Of a DNA stretch of 64,000 nucleotides, positions 42,563 to 54,063 are shown one piece after another (the stretch's first letter is position 1; every line of letters starts with the position of its first letter). Origin of the DNA: Sorex araneus. Its lineage: Eukaryota > Chordata > Mammalia > Eulipotyphla > Soricidae. Position numbers and translations under genes: made by a program. The notes under the pieces were generated by a model, which saw only the letters and a program-made list of their open reading frames with translations, ran no database searches and had not been told where the DNA came from. The DNA lies in NCBI RefSeq assembly GCF_027595985.1, contig NC_073304.1, positions 138,615,262-138,679,261 of the forward strand, read 5' to 3'.

Positions 42563-42952
42563 GAATAAGTCAATAAATAAAATCTTCCTCTCCATAAATG
42601 GCAGTTTCTTTTCTTCCTTAAATATGAAACTGAGCAGAGGTGGTGGGGAGAGGTGGGCCAGGAAGCGGATGGTGTTGTCATCCGGCTTGGCTGCTCCAGG
42701 ACCCCTTAGGGTCCTTCATGTCACAACAAAATTTGGAATCTATGACACACTGTAGCTAAATGTGTGAGCACTAAAAAGAAAGTGTGCAACGATCAGTCAT
42801 CGCAACAGCAAAGGAGGGAGAGAAGGCAGTTGTTCCCTTTCTGCTAGGTGGTACTGGGAAGTGACTAAGAGCATAGCTCAGGGTCTGACTGTGTATGACT
42901 GATTATTCCGTGTCAGTTTCAAATCCCAGTGTGCCAAGTTAACTGGATGGGG
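42563..42952. other. Intronic spacer
   Basis: Possible decayed repeat at 42855-42935 (AAGAGCATAGCTCAGGGTC, TTTCAAATCCCAGTGTG). The rest is unrecognised. Confidence 0.35.
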
Positions 42953-42968
42953 GGAAATAGTCTCTTTA

Positions 42969-43161
42969 TTTATTTATTTTTTGCTTTTTGGGTCACACCC
43001 AGCAATGCACAGGGGTCACTCCTGGCTCATGCACTCAGGAATCACCTCTGGCGGTGCTCAGGGGACCATATGGGATGCTGGGATTTGAACCCGGGTCGGC
43101 CGTGTGCAAGGCAAACGCCCTACCCGCTGTGCCGTAGGGAGTGCTGTATCACTCCAGCCCC
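42969..43161 (-). mobile_element. SINE-A, young, 16-bp TSD
   Basis: GGAAATAGTCTCTTTA at 42953-42968 and 43162-43177. It carries a short extra segment (CGTAGGGAGTGCTG) within the head. Confidence 0.95.
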
Positions 43162-44089
43162 GGAAATAGTCTCTTTAACAAGTACTGCTGGAACAATAGA
43201 ATATCTATGTGCAGAATAATTTATTTTGATTCCTTCTTCTATACTGAATACAACATTTAGCCCCAAATGGATCATGACCCAAATGTAAGAGTTGAAGCTA
43301 TAAAACTTGTAGAAGCAAACAAGTCTAGTCTCTGTGAACTTGGACTAAACATTGTATAAAATTTAGGGAACACCACTGAAGGCACAGGGGTCAAAGAAAA
43401 AAGCAAATGAATTGTACTTCGTTAGAACTTAAATATTTATTTGTTTTTGCGTCAAATAACACCAGCAAGAAAGTGAGCACAGCCAGTATTTCCCAGTTGT
43501 ATGTCCAGTTAAGAATTTGTATCCAGAAGACAAAGAATGGTCTGAGGCTGTAATAAAAAGACAACCCAGTCACATTGGCAAAAACTTTGAATTGACATTT
43601 CTCAAGAAGATCTATAAAAGATTAATAAGCACGTGAAAAATGCTTAGTATTGTTAGCTGGTAGGGAAATGCAAATCAAAATCTCAGCAAAATATTTCCAG
43701 ATCCACTGGATGGCTATCATGAAGCAGAAAGCCTGCAATAGGAAATGATGACAAGGTCTGGAGCAATTGGATTCTTCACACATTGTTGATTGTATGAATT
43801 AACATTCATTAACAGTGAAACATCCACTTTGGAAGCCAGTTTGGTTGTTCCTTAGAAGTTAAATTTGGAAGTTACCATGTGACTGTGGTTTCATTTATGT
43901 TTTACAATCAAGTGAAATGAAAATATTTCCACTAAAAAACTTGCAAATGAATGCCAAAGCAGCCTTATTCTTAATCATCCTAAAGTAGAAGGAAACAACA
44001 CAAATGTCTATCAACTGATGAGTGTCCATGTAGTAGATAAAATGTAGTAAATCCATCTAGTGATTATTTAGCAATAAAAAGAAAATACT

Positions 44090-44272
44090 GGGGCCGGAAC
44101 GATAGCACAGCGGGTAGGGCATTTGCCTTGCACGCGGCCGACCCGGGTTCGATCCCCGGCATCCCATATGGTCCCCCAAGCACCGCCAGGAGTAATTCCT
44201 GAGTGCAAAGCCAGGAGTAACCCCTGAGCATCGCTGGGTGTGACCCAAAAAGCAAAAAAAAAAAAAAAAAAA
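44090..44272 (+). mobile_element. SINE-A nested in old L1, 14-bp TSD
   Basis: AAAAAGAAAATACT at 44076-44089 and 44273-44286 (part merges with the A-tail). The element is near consensus with B box GGTTCGATCCC. Confidence 0.94.
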
Positions 44273-44347
44273 AAAAAGAAAATACTAATACAGTATGATG
44301 AGCCTTAAAAATAGGTTATGTAAAAAAAAAGTCAGTCAAAAAAGACT

Positions 44348-44508
44348 GTGGGGCTGGAGCAATAGCACAGCGGGTAGGGCGTTTGCCTTGCAAGCAGCCG
44401 ACCCCGGGCTCGATTCCCAGCATCCCATATGGTCCCCTGAGCACCACCATGGTTAATTCCTGAGTGCAGAGCCAGGTGTTAACCTTAAAAGCAAAAAAAA
44501 AAAAAAAA
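44348..44508 (+). mobile_element. SINE-A with 3' deletion, nested in old L1
   Basis: AAAAAAGACT at 44338-44347 and 44509-44518. The segment between GAGCCAGG and the AAAAGC end is reduced (GTGTTAACCTTAAAAGC), losing the GTGTGACCC block. Confidence 0.9.
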
Positions 44509-44669
44509 AAAAAAGACTACATTATTATGTAATTTTCTCTATGTAAAATCCCAGGATTGACAGATTAGTTGAAGACAGAAGTACTGGGTAGTGAGTGAGA
44601 ATGGAAAGAGGAATAGTCACTGATGAGTATAGGATTTATTTTTGATCTGTTAAAGATCTTCAACATGTT

Positions 44670-44854
44670 GTTTCTTTTTTACTTTTTTGGGGGATCATGC
44701 CTGGTGATGCACAGGGGTTAACTCCTGGCTCTGCACTCAGGAATAACTCCTGGCGGTGCTCGGGGGACCATGTGAGATGATGCTGGGAATCGAACCCTGG
44801 TCAGCCTTGAGCAAGGTAAATGCCCTACCTGCTGTGCTATTGCTCCAACCCCGA
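44670..44854 (-). mobile_element. SINE-A nested in old L1, 15-bp TSD
   Basis: GATCTTCAACATGTT (44655-44669) and GATTTTCAACATATT (44855-44869) differ at two bases. Moderately diverged copy. Confidence 0.9.
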
Positions 44855-45317
44855 GATTTTCAACATATTCTAAAATTGGATTGTGGTAATAGATGTACAA
44901 CTTGATGAATATACTAAAGCCTACTGAACTTGTACTGTAAGTGGGAGGGGTTTATGGTTTATTACATATATCTGTAAAAATGGCTGATATCTTTAATGAT
45001 ATCACATATGAATAGCTATGAAATCACTTCCTATTAAATTTAAGTCTATTACTTTAATGAAGTCATTGTATGTGCATCTGTCTGAATTTGCATATTTTTC
45101 CAAAATATAGTCCTTCAAACACAGTAAATCAAATTTCATATGTATATGTATATGCATGCTACATATATCATAGGCATTTGTGAATCAACAGTTTGTTCCT
45201 TTTTATTGCTTAATAATAATCCACTTTCCAGTTAAGAATTGTATTCTTTTTTTGTTTCTTAGTGAAGAATGAGGCAGAATATTGTTTTTAACATTTTTCT
45301 AATATTGATAATCCTTG

Positions 45318-45436
45318 AAACTTTTTTTTTGTCATGCCAACAAAGCTCAGGAGGCATGTGATACCAGGGATTGAATCCAGGCTCTCTACATGCAGAGTGC
45401 ACGCTCTCCAACCCTTTGAACCGGCTCCTGAGCCCA
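45318..45436 (-). mobile_element. Degenerate SINE-A-like
   Basis: TTTTTTTTTGTCATGCCAACAAAGC, GGCATGTGATACCAGGGATTGAATCC and CACGCTCTCCAACC. Old and shortened. Confidence 0.45.
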
Positions 45437-45440
45437 GAGT

Positions 45441-45628
45441 AGCACTGTAGCACTGTTGCTCATTGATTAGCTCGAGCAGGCACCAGTAATGTCTCCATCT
45501 CGAGACTTATTACTATTTTTGGCATATCGAATACGCCATGGGATACTCCCGATAGCTTGCCGGGCCAGTCGAACCCAGGTCAGCCTCGTGCAAGGCAAAC
45601 TCCCTACCCTCTGTGCTATCACTCCAGT
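45441..45628 (-). mobile_element. SINE-B, internally deleted
   Basis: CCAGAGT at 45434-45440 and 45629-45635. It has the GTAGCACTG tail, TTGATTAGCTCGAGCAGGCACC and TTGGCATATCGAATACG, but lacks one of the two AGCTTGCC repeats and part of the head junction. Confidence 0.9.
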
Positions 45629-45635
45629 CCAGAGT

Positions 45636-47550
45636 CCCTCTTAAAACCTTGGATAGAACTACTAGTATATACATCTTATTTTATAATGCCCATCATAATT
45701 TTCAACTGCAGGAATAAATGTCTTTTTAAAAAGGTTATTGATCACCCAGTGATGCATTTCTTAGTATCCCGATGTTTAAAAGACACATGATTATACATCA
45801 GCCTATTACTCATAAAAGAAGGAAATTTTCCTGTTTCTGAAAGATGGATCAACCTTGAGGACATCAGATGGGAAAACAAATACTGTAGATTTCACTTACA
45901 TATAAATAGGATAACCAGAAGACAGATCTCCCCTTCAATTCATAGCTGAGAGATAGGTTGATGTTACTGTGCCATGTGTGGATGGAATGGAATACCACTG
46001 AGGTGGTAAAAATACACAATGAGTGAGTCATTGACAATGAGTCAACGAAAATTATTTTAAAACTTTTTATAATTTATTTTTGCCTTATCTCCCCCCCGCC
46101 CCGAGATTACTGAAGGTTGAGCTAGAATCTTTTTCAAAGAATTATACCATTTTAAAAGTGTGTGTGTGGGTGGGGGGGAGTCTTGAAAGCAACAGTACAT
46201 TTTACAGAAATTGTAAGAGGTTATAATTTTTCAAAACCCAATGAAGTTGATAATAGTTCATAGATACAGTATGATTTAAAACATAATAAATCATATGGTT
46301 TTGCACTCAAGCAGTGCAGTTTAGTGAGAGAATTCTAAAACTAATAGATTGTTAACTCCTGTAACAGACAACACGGTAATAGAAATAATTGTACATCGTC
46401 ACAATATTAGTACATGAAAGAATCACATAGCTAAAATTAGAGGTGATACCTGAGGGAGCCAAGTCTCCTAGTTGGGATGGAAAACCCAATTTTAGAGAAT
46501 TGTCTATAAAATTGCATGCAATATGAGTGAGATAGTTTCTTTTTAGTGAGAGAACTTTGTTTAACCACTTTGACTGTCAAGATGAATTTTCTGCTTGATG
46601 TCTCTTCTTCCATTTGGGTGTGGGTTGTATTTTCATAGAGTTTAAGTTACTGAATAATTTTTCCTATTGTTTTTATGTTTTTTAAACATCAGAACTAACA
46701 GTTACTGTTGGTGTTCATCGGCTATCCCAAGGATGATATATGTACTTTTGTTAGGTGGTGGGTGAAAGATGTCTATAATTGGAAATTGGTTTTAAATTTC
46801 ATACTGTTTAGTCACCCTGGTTTTTTTCAAATGAACCAGAAAGAGTTAAACTGGAACATTTTCTGGATCACTGATAGCCTATATTTTTTCTATTGACTTT
46901 GAGCAACTTACAGAGTGATGCTCACTGAGTGCAGCGGCCTCGGGACACAGCAGAGGCCCTGATCTGAAAGCCCTGCGAGGCCTCTCGGCTGTTAGAACCA
47001 TAAACCTGGAACTCTTGCTTCCTTGACCAGACACCCTTAAGCAATCTGTAAAACTGGACTCTCACTCAGGATATTTTGAGTTTATCATGGGATTAAGGAG
47101 TTGCAGTGTTCCTGCTTGACTGATAGGCACCGAAGAGGGACAAATTTTAGGACAAAATGTGTTTGCTCCCCAGATAGGCGCAGTTTCCTTCACTGTGGAT
47201 TTTTATTGCAGTGGGCAATATGCCTGGGAGAATAATAAGAGGTGCAGCTGAACTCTACAGTTAGAGAGTACTATTATTCTCTTCACTGCTGAATATCTGT
47301 AGTGTTCAGCCACTTAATTTTTATGGGAAAAAAGAAGAGATATATTTATCAGATGTCAGTTTGATTTAAAAAGAATATTTTTGGACATCAGGACACAGGT
47401 ACAGATACTACTGTTCTAACGTTTCTGAATGTCCTATATCTATAGCATTTCATTACTCTACAAAGATTCAATAAAAATTGATGACACTGATAATTAGAAT
47501 GAGTTGATGAAGTTCTTAAGTATGTTTTGTGGTTAATAAAATCACTTACA
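45636..47550. other. Longest repeat-poor part of intron 1
   Basis: No SINE or L1 was recognised over about 1.9 kb. Short GT- and G-rich runs lie at about 46160-46180. No splice-bounded frame stands out. Confidence 0.4.
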
Positions 47551-47710
47551 GGAGCTGGTAGTACATATGGTAGGGTGCTTGCCTTGCACATGGCCAACCC
47601 AAGTTTGATCCCCAGCACCCTATATGGGTCTCAGGAGTGATCCCAGAACACAGAGCCAGGAGTAAGCCCTGAGCACTGCCGGATGTGGTCCCAAAACAAA
47701 GAACAAAAAA
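47551..47710 (+). mobile_element. SINE-A, old
   Basis: GGAGCTGGTAGTACATATGG through CACTGCCGGATGTGGTCCC with an A/C-rich tail. Confidence 0.8.
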
Positions 47711-48265
47711 CTGCAGGTGGGGGTCCAGGGTCAGCTCAGCAGCAAGACTCGGCCATGCAAAGCTGAGTTTCCCATGTGTGTCATCTCCAGAACACAATTG
47801 AGTATCTGTAAGCACTGCAGCCAGAGAGGTGCAAGCACATGGCAGGAGTGAGTGGAACCTGCCTGGGCCAGCACATGTGTGGGCAGCCCCCAACTCCTAA
47901 CCCACCCCCATGCACTCTCTGGACTCTAACCAGGGTGTGCCTGGGCACCGCCACTACAGGAGTGCAACCGTGAGTCTGCACGGCAGCTAAGAGTCAGGCC
48001 TCTGAACACTGAGGTTGACGAGCAAGCAAGACCGCCAGATGTGCACACTCAACCATGAGGCTTGCGTGCAGTGCTCAGCCATTGCAACAGCAGCCGCAGC
48101 AAAGAGACAGGAAAGGGTACAAATTAAACCAGAGGGCCCAGGGAAATGGCGCCAAGGGCTGGAGGATGTGCTCTGTGTGCAGGAACCCTGGGCTTGATCT
48201 TTGGCCTTGTTCCCTGAGCACTGTGGGGTATGGCACAGAAGAACAACCCCAAATCAACAAGCCAA
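47711..48265. other. GC-richer repeat-like stretch
   Basis: It has the texture of a decayed interspersed repeat. The end at 48132-48262 (GGGCCCAGGGAAATGGC, GGGCTTGATCTTTGG, CCTGAGCACTGTGGGGTATGG) is SINE-A-like on the + strand. Confidence 0.4.
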
Positions 48266-48712
48266 ACCCAAAACCCTTCAGTACTTTCAGTGAGGTTTGG
48301 ATAGGGCAGTAGCCTGAAAATTTAAGGGGAAAATCTAAATAGGGCTATAGCGGTGTGTTTTATCTTAAGAAACTGTTGGCCCTATGTAAGAAACTACTAG
48401 AGATTCTGCTTACGTATCTTGAATTAGTTAAAAGATTGTAATAGAAATTATGAATATGAAAAAAAACCACCTGATCAAGCATAGGACCTTAAATAATAAA
48501 TGAAATGTTCATTCGTTATTGAAAATGTATAAAATCTTTTAGCAAACTAGGAGTTAACAAAGCTTTCTTAATAATGGTACAGGTCAGACCTCTATCTTCA
48601 TACAGTATATGTGGGACCTTAAACATTTCTTTCTTGAAATGCGCCTGGAGTACCTATCACTCACTAGTTGTCTTAGCTTTGTGCTTAAAGACATATCAGT
48701 AATAAAGATACA

Positions 48713-48755
48713 TTTTGTGTGTGTGTGTGTGTGTATGTGTGTGTGTGTGTGTGTT
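48713..48755. repeat. (GT)n microsatellite
   Basis: About 20 GT units with one TATGT interruption. Confidence 0.95.
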
Positions 48756-48820
48756 TCAAGGCTTAGTGCAAATAAAGGAGACTCATGAATCTGTCTAAAA
48801 TTCTCTGATTTCTTGGACTA

Positions 48821-48952
48821 GCAGTAATACTCGATCTTTTATTAGTATTATTAATAAATACTGAAAAGTATTAGTATTACTAATAAATAAATTAGTATTA
48901 CTAATAAATACTGAAAAGATCCAGTGTTAGCAGTAATACTGGATCTTTTCAG
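48821..48952. repeat. Tandem and inverted repeat cluster
   Basis: AGCAGTAATACTxGATCTTTT appears at about 48821 and 48930. Between are three ATTAGTATTAxTAATAAAT units. CTGAAAAGATCCAG (48911-48924) is the exact reverse complement of CTGGATCTTTTCAG (48939-48952) across a 14-base loop. Confidence 0.9.
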
Positions 48953-49046
48953 AGTTGGAAAGTTGAGAAAGTAACTAATGGCTATTTTCTGCTAGATATT
49001 TGTAAATTTAAACTTGTAATTTTTTTGATGTCCTGTGTCTGACTTT

Positions 49047-49224
49047 TTTTTTTTTTCTTGCTTTTTGGGTCACACCCGGTGATGCACAGGGGTTACTCCT
49101 GGTTCTACACTCAAGAATTACTCCTGGTGGTGCTCAGGGGACCATATGGGATGCTGGGATTCGAACCTGGGTCGGCTGCGTGCAAGGCAAATGCCCTACC
49201 CGCTGTGCTATCGCTCCAGCCCCC
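49047..49224 (-). mobile_element. SINE-A, first of two serial insertions
   Basis: It is bounded by CTGTGTCTGACTTT (49033-49046) and CTGTATCTGACTTT (49225-49238), which differ at one base. Near consensus. Confidence 0.95.
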
Positions 49225-49238
49225 CTGTATCTGACTTT

Positions 49239-49417
49239 TTTTTTTTTTTTTTTTGCTTTTTGGGTCACACCCAGCAATGCTCAGGGTTTACTCCTGGCTT
49301 TGCACTCAAGAATTACTCCTGATGGTGCTTGGGGGACCATATGGGATGCCGGGGATCGAACCCGGGTCGGCCACGTGCAAGGCAAACGCCCTACCCGCTG
49401 TGCTATCCCTCCGGCCC
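49239..49417 (-). mobile_element. SINE-A, second serial insertion
   Basis: It is bounded by identical CTGTATCTGACTTT copies at 49225-49238 and 49418-49431. It belongs to the GATGCTCAGG / GGGGATCGAACCC subtype, unlike its left neighbour (GATGCACAGG / GGGATTCGAACC). Confidence 0.95.
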
Positions 49418-49645
49418 CTGTATCTGACTTTTAAATCTGTCTCATTACTGCATTTAGCTTTAGATTGAGTTCTTAGCAAAAATTTAGAAAAATTTGACTC
49501 TGCTTAAAGATTTCCATCTTTATGCTACACTAGTGTTTTTGTTTTAAATTGTGCTGTCATTTGTAGCATTTGAGACAGGTTTGAGGTTAATTGTACTTTG
49601 TGAGCAAATTGAAAGCTGTTAGGCCAAGTGGGACAAAACTAAATG

Positions 49646-49890
49646 CACTGTAGCACTGTTGTCCCGATGTTCATCGATTTGCTCGAACGGGCACCAGTGA
49701 TATCTCCATTGTGAGACTTGTTGTTATTGTTTTTGGCATATCGAATATGCCATGGGTAACTTGCCAGGCTCCGCTGTGCGGGTGGGATACTCTCGGTAGC
49801 TTGCCGGGCTCTCCGAGAGGGTCGGAGGAATCGAACCAGGTTGGCTGAGAGCAAGGCAAACGCCCTATCCGCTGTGCTGTTGCTCCAGTC
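49646..49890 (-). mobile_element. SINE-B with 12-bp TSD
   Basis: CAAAACTAAATG (49634-49645) and CAAAACTTAATG (49891-49902). Complete structure from the GCACTGTTGTCC tail to the GCTGTTGCTCCAGTC head. Confidence 0.93.
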
Positions 49891-50349
49891 CAAAACTTAA
49901 TGATGTAATTTTTTTTGAAGGTGCTGGGAATTGGACCCAGAACAACCCAAGACAAGTGTTCTGCTGAGCCATAGCCCCTACTTCAAAGTGATATAATTAT
50001 AAACAATTATTTTAATATGGTATAAAATCACAAGAGCAACTGTTGTTTTCTAGTGATCACTAGTCATAGAACTCAGAAATTGAATTGTGGAGAACATATC
50101 TTTTTAAGGTAATCACAGAGCTCTTGTTGTAATAAGCATTCTATTTTTGCTCTCAAGCTTTTCCTTGCCAAGTACAGCAAATTTTGGTGCTCTGTTTAGC
50201 ATATCCTTTAATGGTCTTTATATGTTAAAACTTTGTGGTTCAATATAACCTTTTTTCTTTTGTATTGCTGGTAATAGAACCCACATTTCATGCACACAAG
50301 GCATGAGCTTAGTTGCTGAGCCTCATGCTTTGCCCCCGAATACAACTTT

Positions 50350-50538
50350 TTGGGGGGTGAAGCATGTCCCAGTTGGTACTCAGTGGGCCTAGGAGCCACA
50401 CCTGGTGATTCTTCTACCAGGCGAGTGCTTTAGTACAAAGCCCAAGGCCTGTGTTCTGAAGGCCATGTGGTACTGAGGGATCTTTTGGATGCAAGGAAGT
50501 CTGTGTCCTAGCCCCTCTGCTATCTCTCTAGTCCCTAA
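50350..50538 (-). mobile_element. Degenerate SINE-A-like
   Basis: GGTACTCAGTGGGCCTAGG, GCCATGTGGTACTGAGGG and CTCTGCTATCTCTCTAGTCCC. Another decayed piece may precede it at 50255-50335. Confidence 0.45.
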
Positions 50539-50674
50539 AACATAAATTTAAATTAAAATGGTATTTAATTCTGGTCTTCAAAATATATTAGGTTTTCAGC
50601 GGTTAAGTAGTTAATATTTTATAATTTAACATTCAAGAGATATTGAAAGGTGAGATTGATGGGAGATATTTGTA

Positions 50675-50892
50675 GCACTGCACTATAGCACTGTCGTCCC
50701 GTTGCTCATTGATTTGCTCGAGCGGGTACCAGTAATGTCTCCATCGTGAAACTTGTTACTGTTCAGGCTCTGCCGTGTGGGCGGGATACTCTCCGTAGCT
50801 TGCAGGGCTCTCCAAGAGGGACAGAGGAATCGAATCGGGGTCGGTCTTGTGCAAGGCAAACGCTCTACCCGCTGTGCTATTGCTCCAGTCCA
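50675..50892 (-). mobile_element. SINE-B with internal deletion, 13-bp TSD
   Basis: GGAGATATTTGTA at 50662-50674 and 50893-50905. The TTTTTGGCATATCGAATA..GTAGCTTGCC portion is deleted after TTACTGTT. Confidence 0.94.
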
Positions 50893-51054
50893 GGAGATAT
50901 TTGTACTAGGTGAAAAAACTGAAGAGCAAATATTTTTGTTTTATGTTTTTAAAATTTACTAAGATGTCTCAGTGATAACATATTTGCCAAAATTAATACA
51001 GAATCTGTAGCCATCATCAGGATTCAAGTATTTAACATAATTGGCTAGTTATTT

Positions 51055-51212
51055 TATTTTTTTACTTTTTGGACCCTGCCTGTCGGTACTCAGTGCTTAA
51101 CTGCTGGCTCTGCGCTCAGGCATCAATCTTGGCTGTGCTCAGGAGACTGGATGGTATGCTGGGGGTCCAATCTGGGCTGGGCATTTGCGCTGACTTACCT
51201 CTCTGGCTCCAA
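51055..51212 (-). mobile_element. Degenerate SINE-A
   Basis: CTTTTTGGACCCTGCCTGTCGG through TTACCTCTCTGGCTCC, old copy. Confidence 0.65.
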
Positions 51213-51227
51213 GGTTTCTTTTTCTTT

Positions 51228-51400
51228 TTACCACTTAAATTAATGCTTTATTTAAACACCATGGTTTATAAAGTTGTTCATCATGCAGCTATCATGGGCT
51301 TTTGATGTTGACCAGTCTCAACCTCTTGAGTAGCCGTCTCAACACCAACCACTCCCCAAGCCTGCCCCATTCGCAGGCACACAATTTGTTTTTATTCCTT
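51228..51400 (-). mobile_element. Old L1-like 3' end
   Basis: GCTTTATTTAAACACCATGG, AAAGTTGTTCATCATGCAGC, CAACACCAACCACTCCCC resemble the reverse complement of the shared L1-type 3' end seen at 15961-16100. Confidence 0.5.
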
Positions 51401-51599
51401 GTTACAACTAAATGGTATAAAGAATTATCAAAAATACTTCAGTTAAAGAAAATTTGTGAAAATTTGTCATATGTCACCACGAGGTTGTTAAGTCCTTGTC
51501 TGAGGATTTGCTAAGCTGTTTGTTGCTAGTTCAGCCTTCTGTATTATTGGTTTTGTTGAGTTTAATTGGCTTTATATTACTTCCCCTCTAATTTGGTGT

Positions 51600-52290
51600 G
51601 CTCCTACTGGAACTTTATTATTGTGGGTTAATGAACAACCATTGGGACCAGAAACTTGAGGAACTTGAGGGTCCGTGGGCAGGGGCTGAGGATGAGTGGC
51701 CGCAGCAGGCGGGGTGGGTTGGTTGCTGGGCTGGAAGTATGGCAGTTGGGATAAGGCTGCCAGCCCCCTATCTGAGACGACCCCTGAGTTCTCAGCCTAA
51801 CATCACGGTACCTGGAATTTTCACAGTTTGGTGTTTCTGCAGAGATCCTTGATGAAGCTGCAGTTGGGCCATTCATGTTGTGGCCGCAGTGGGGTTTGAG
51901 TGTGGCTGCTAGGGCTTTAGCAGGGTGGGGACTCTGTACCATTGTACCCCGCTCAGCTCCCAGGCACCCCTGAGTTTTCGGCTGGGAAAACGGTGTGTCC
52001 ATGAATTTGAGTGGCTTGGCTTGCATACCTCCGAGATTTATTTTAGGAATTTGAAGAGCAGGGCTGGTAGGCCAGGTGGCTGGGGGAGGGGATGTGGGGC
52101 TGCTCCTACTGACGCTCAGCTGGTATGTGGACCAGGAGTTTAGTGCTCGGGTCTGGAGATTCTGTGCTTGAACCCAGTGTTGGGGCGTGGTCCTGAGGAT
52201 GGGTTACCATGCAGTGCCAGGAAGCCAAGCCTGCACTCTTGCTCATGTGTTCTACCTACCACTTGACCCGTATATACCCAGACCCAGTTC
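51600..52290. other. GC-richer repeat-like stretch
   Basis: Recurrent GTGGCCGCAGxxGGG and GGCTGCTAGGGCTTTAGC phrases have the texture of an interspersed repeat on the minus strand, possibly ending in a SINE-A-like segment at 52190-52280. No gene was recognised. Confidence 0.35.
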
Positions 52291-52526
52291 TAAATATTTT
52301 ATTTGAAGCACAATCTTCCTGAAGAATCTACCAAGATTCACCAGAGAAATGTAGCACAGAAAATAAATGACTTTGGGTAGGCCTATTCTTTCTGTAAAGT
52401 ACTCATTGCTACTGCTTTTTAAAAATAAAAATTAAAACTATAGTAAAGAAAATAGCAGTGAGCCAACATTTTGTTATTTTGTGTGTGTGGTGGGGTGGGG
52501 ATGGGGGTAGAGTAGAGGAAGGGAGG

Positions 52527-52665
52527 TTGAGTCACACCCAGCAGTGCTCTCAGGATTACTCTGGGTCCAACTCAGGGCGCTCTATGGGCTGCTGAGGATC
52601 AGCCCCGATCAGTCACATGCAAGGTCAGCACCTGTCCAGTGCATACCATCTCTGTGGCTTCTAAT
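52527..52665 (-). mobile_element. Degenerate SINE-A
   Basis: GAGTCACACCCAGCAGTGCTC, GGATCAGCCCCGATCAGTCACATGCAAGG. Shortened old copy. Confidence 0.65.
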
Positions 52666-52796
52666 TTTTTATCTTTTCTTGAAATCTTTGAATTTTAGTT
52701 CATTACTTGAACTTGATGGGAACTGTAGAATCTTTAGCTCCACTGTAGATGTTCTGAATTAGAATCTGTAAAGCCTACAGCTGGTCAGTGAGGAAG

Positions 52797-52938
52797 GCTG
52801 GTTATGCACACCCTGCAGTGCTCTGCACTCAGGGATGACTCCTGATGGTGCTCAGGAGACCCGATGGGGTCCAGGGATCTGAACGGCCTCAGCCACACGT
52901 AAAGCAAATGCCCTACCCGCTCCATTGTTGCTTTGGCC
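52797..52938 (-). mobile_element. Degenerate SINE-A
   Basis: GCACACCCTGCAGTGCTCTGCACTCAGGGATGACTCC through GCCCTACCCGCTCCATTGTTGC. Confidence 0.65.
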
Positions 52939-53357
52939 CGCTAAAATCTCCATTTTCAACCAGGTGCTTGTGTATAGCTGCAGAGCCTGAAAGAGCTGAT
53001 GTAGTTCATTCACCAAAGTCCCTGATGAAGGAAACCCTTTCCTTTAGACACTCAGTTCAGTGACTTGCCCAGGGTGGCAGCCCGAAGCTTGGTGACACTG
53101 TTGCACTCATAATCCAGTGCCTTTGGGTTATCATCTCTTGACTGCCAAGATGTCAAAGCTCAAGTTATTTGGGGATTGTAATACTTTCTTTCCATCCCAC
53201 TGATCTTGCCCTCCAGCTCTCTGCCTGTAGGAATCTGACTCAGGAGAGTTACCAGTTGGTTCAGAGGCCACATGCCTGAGCTGCCTGGGCAGAGCTGGAT
53301 TCCCTACTTCCCAATCTTTCTGCCTGCCTTCGGCTTTAATTTGTAAAAATCACTGTC

Positions 53358-53490
53358 AGGGGCCTGGAAGACAGCACAGTGGCCTGAAGCACATGCTTTG
53401 CATGCGGGAGAGCCAGGTTTGGTACCCACACTGTGGGATCCCCTTTGCACTGAGCCCAGAGTAGCCCCTAAACAGAACAAGACAAGCAAA
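53358..53490 (+). mobile_element. Degenerate SINE-A
   Basis: AGGGGCCTGGAAGACAGCACAGTGG, TTTGCATGCGGGAGAGCCAGG, shortened 3' half with an ACAAG-rich tail. Confidence 0.6.
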
Positions 53491-53876
53491 AAATCACTAT
53501 CAAGAATCCAGGGGCCAATTGTTTAATTTTTCCTATCAATGTTATTTAAAGACTATATTAAATTTATGTTTGACAAATTTAAGCATATGTATGATTTTAA
53601 AAATTGTTTCACAGGCAGAATTTAATGTTATAATGTTACTATAGTTCCTTTCCCCTCCCCACCCATGGTTACGCATTTTGAAATTTAGTAAAATTATCAC
53701 ACTGAAATTAGTATGTATAATGACTCTAACTTGATAGCGCAGCCACATTCATGGAACTTCATACCATATGTTATTATAATTGGTCTCTGTTGTTTTAGTC
53801 TTTTACTATGCCTACATTATACATAAAACATTGTCACAAATATATCTAGACATACTTGCACTTATATCTTACTACC
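53491..53876. other. AT-rich intronic spacer
   Basis: Nothing is recognised. Confidence 0.4.
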
Positions 53877-53889
53877 AATCTGTGTCTTT

Positions 53890-54063
53890 TTTTTGTTTGT
53901 TTGTTTTTGGGTCACACCTGGAGATGCACAGGGGTTACTCCTGGCTCTACTCAGGAATTACTCCTGGCGGTGCTCAGGGTACCATATGGGATGCTGGGAT
54001 TTGAACCCGGGTCGGCCGCATGCAAGGCAAACGCCCTACCCGCTATGCTATCACTCCAGCCCA
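53890..54063 (-). mobile_element. SINE-A, young, 13-bp TSD
   Basis: CAATCTGTGTCTT at 53877-53889 and 54064-54076. Near consensus. Confidence 0.95.

Larger units (their letters stand above)
43178..44995 (+). mobile_element. Old mammalian L1 3' portion, sense to DSTN, with three nested SINEs
   Basis: 43180-44080 parallels the 3' part of L1 ORF2 (AATGGATCATGACCCAAATGTAAGAG, ACTATAAAACTTGTAGAAG, ATGGCTATCATGAAGCAGAAAG). 44520-44660 and 44870-44990 parallel the 3' UTR (AGTCACTGATGAGTATAGG, TTGGATTGTGGTAATAGATGTACAAC, GAATATACTAAAGCC). Reading frames are broken throughout. It is far older than the 13-15 kb L1s. Confidence 0.75.
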
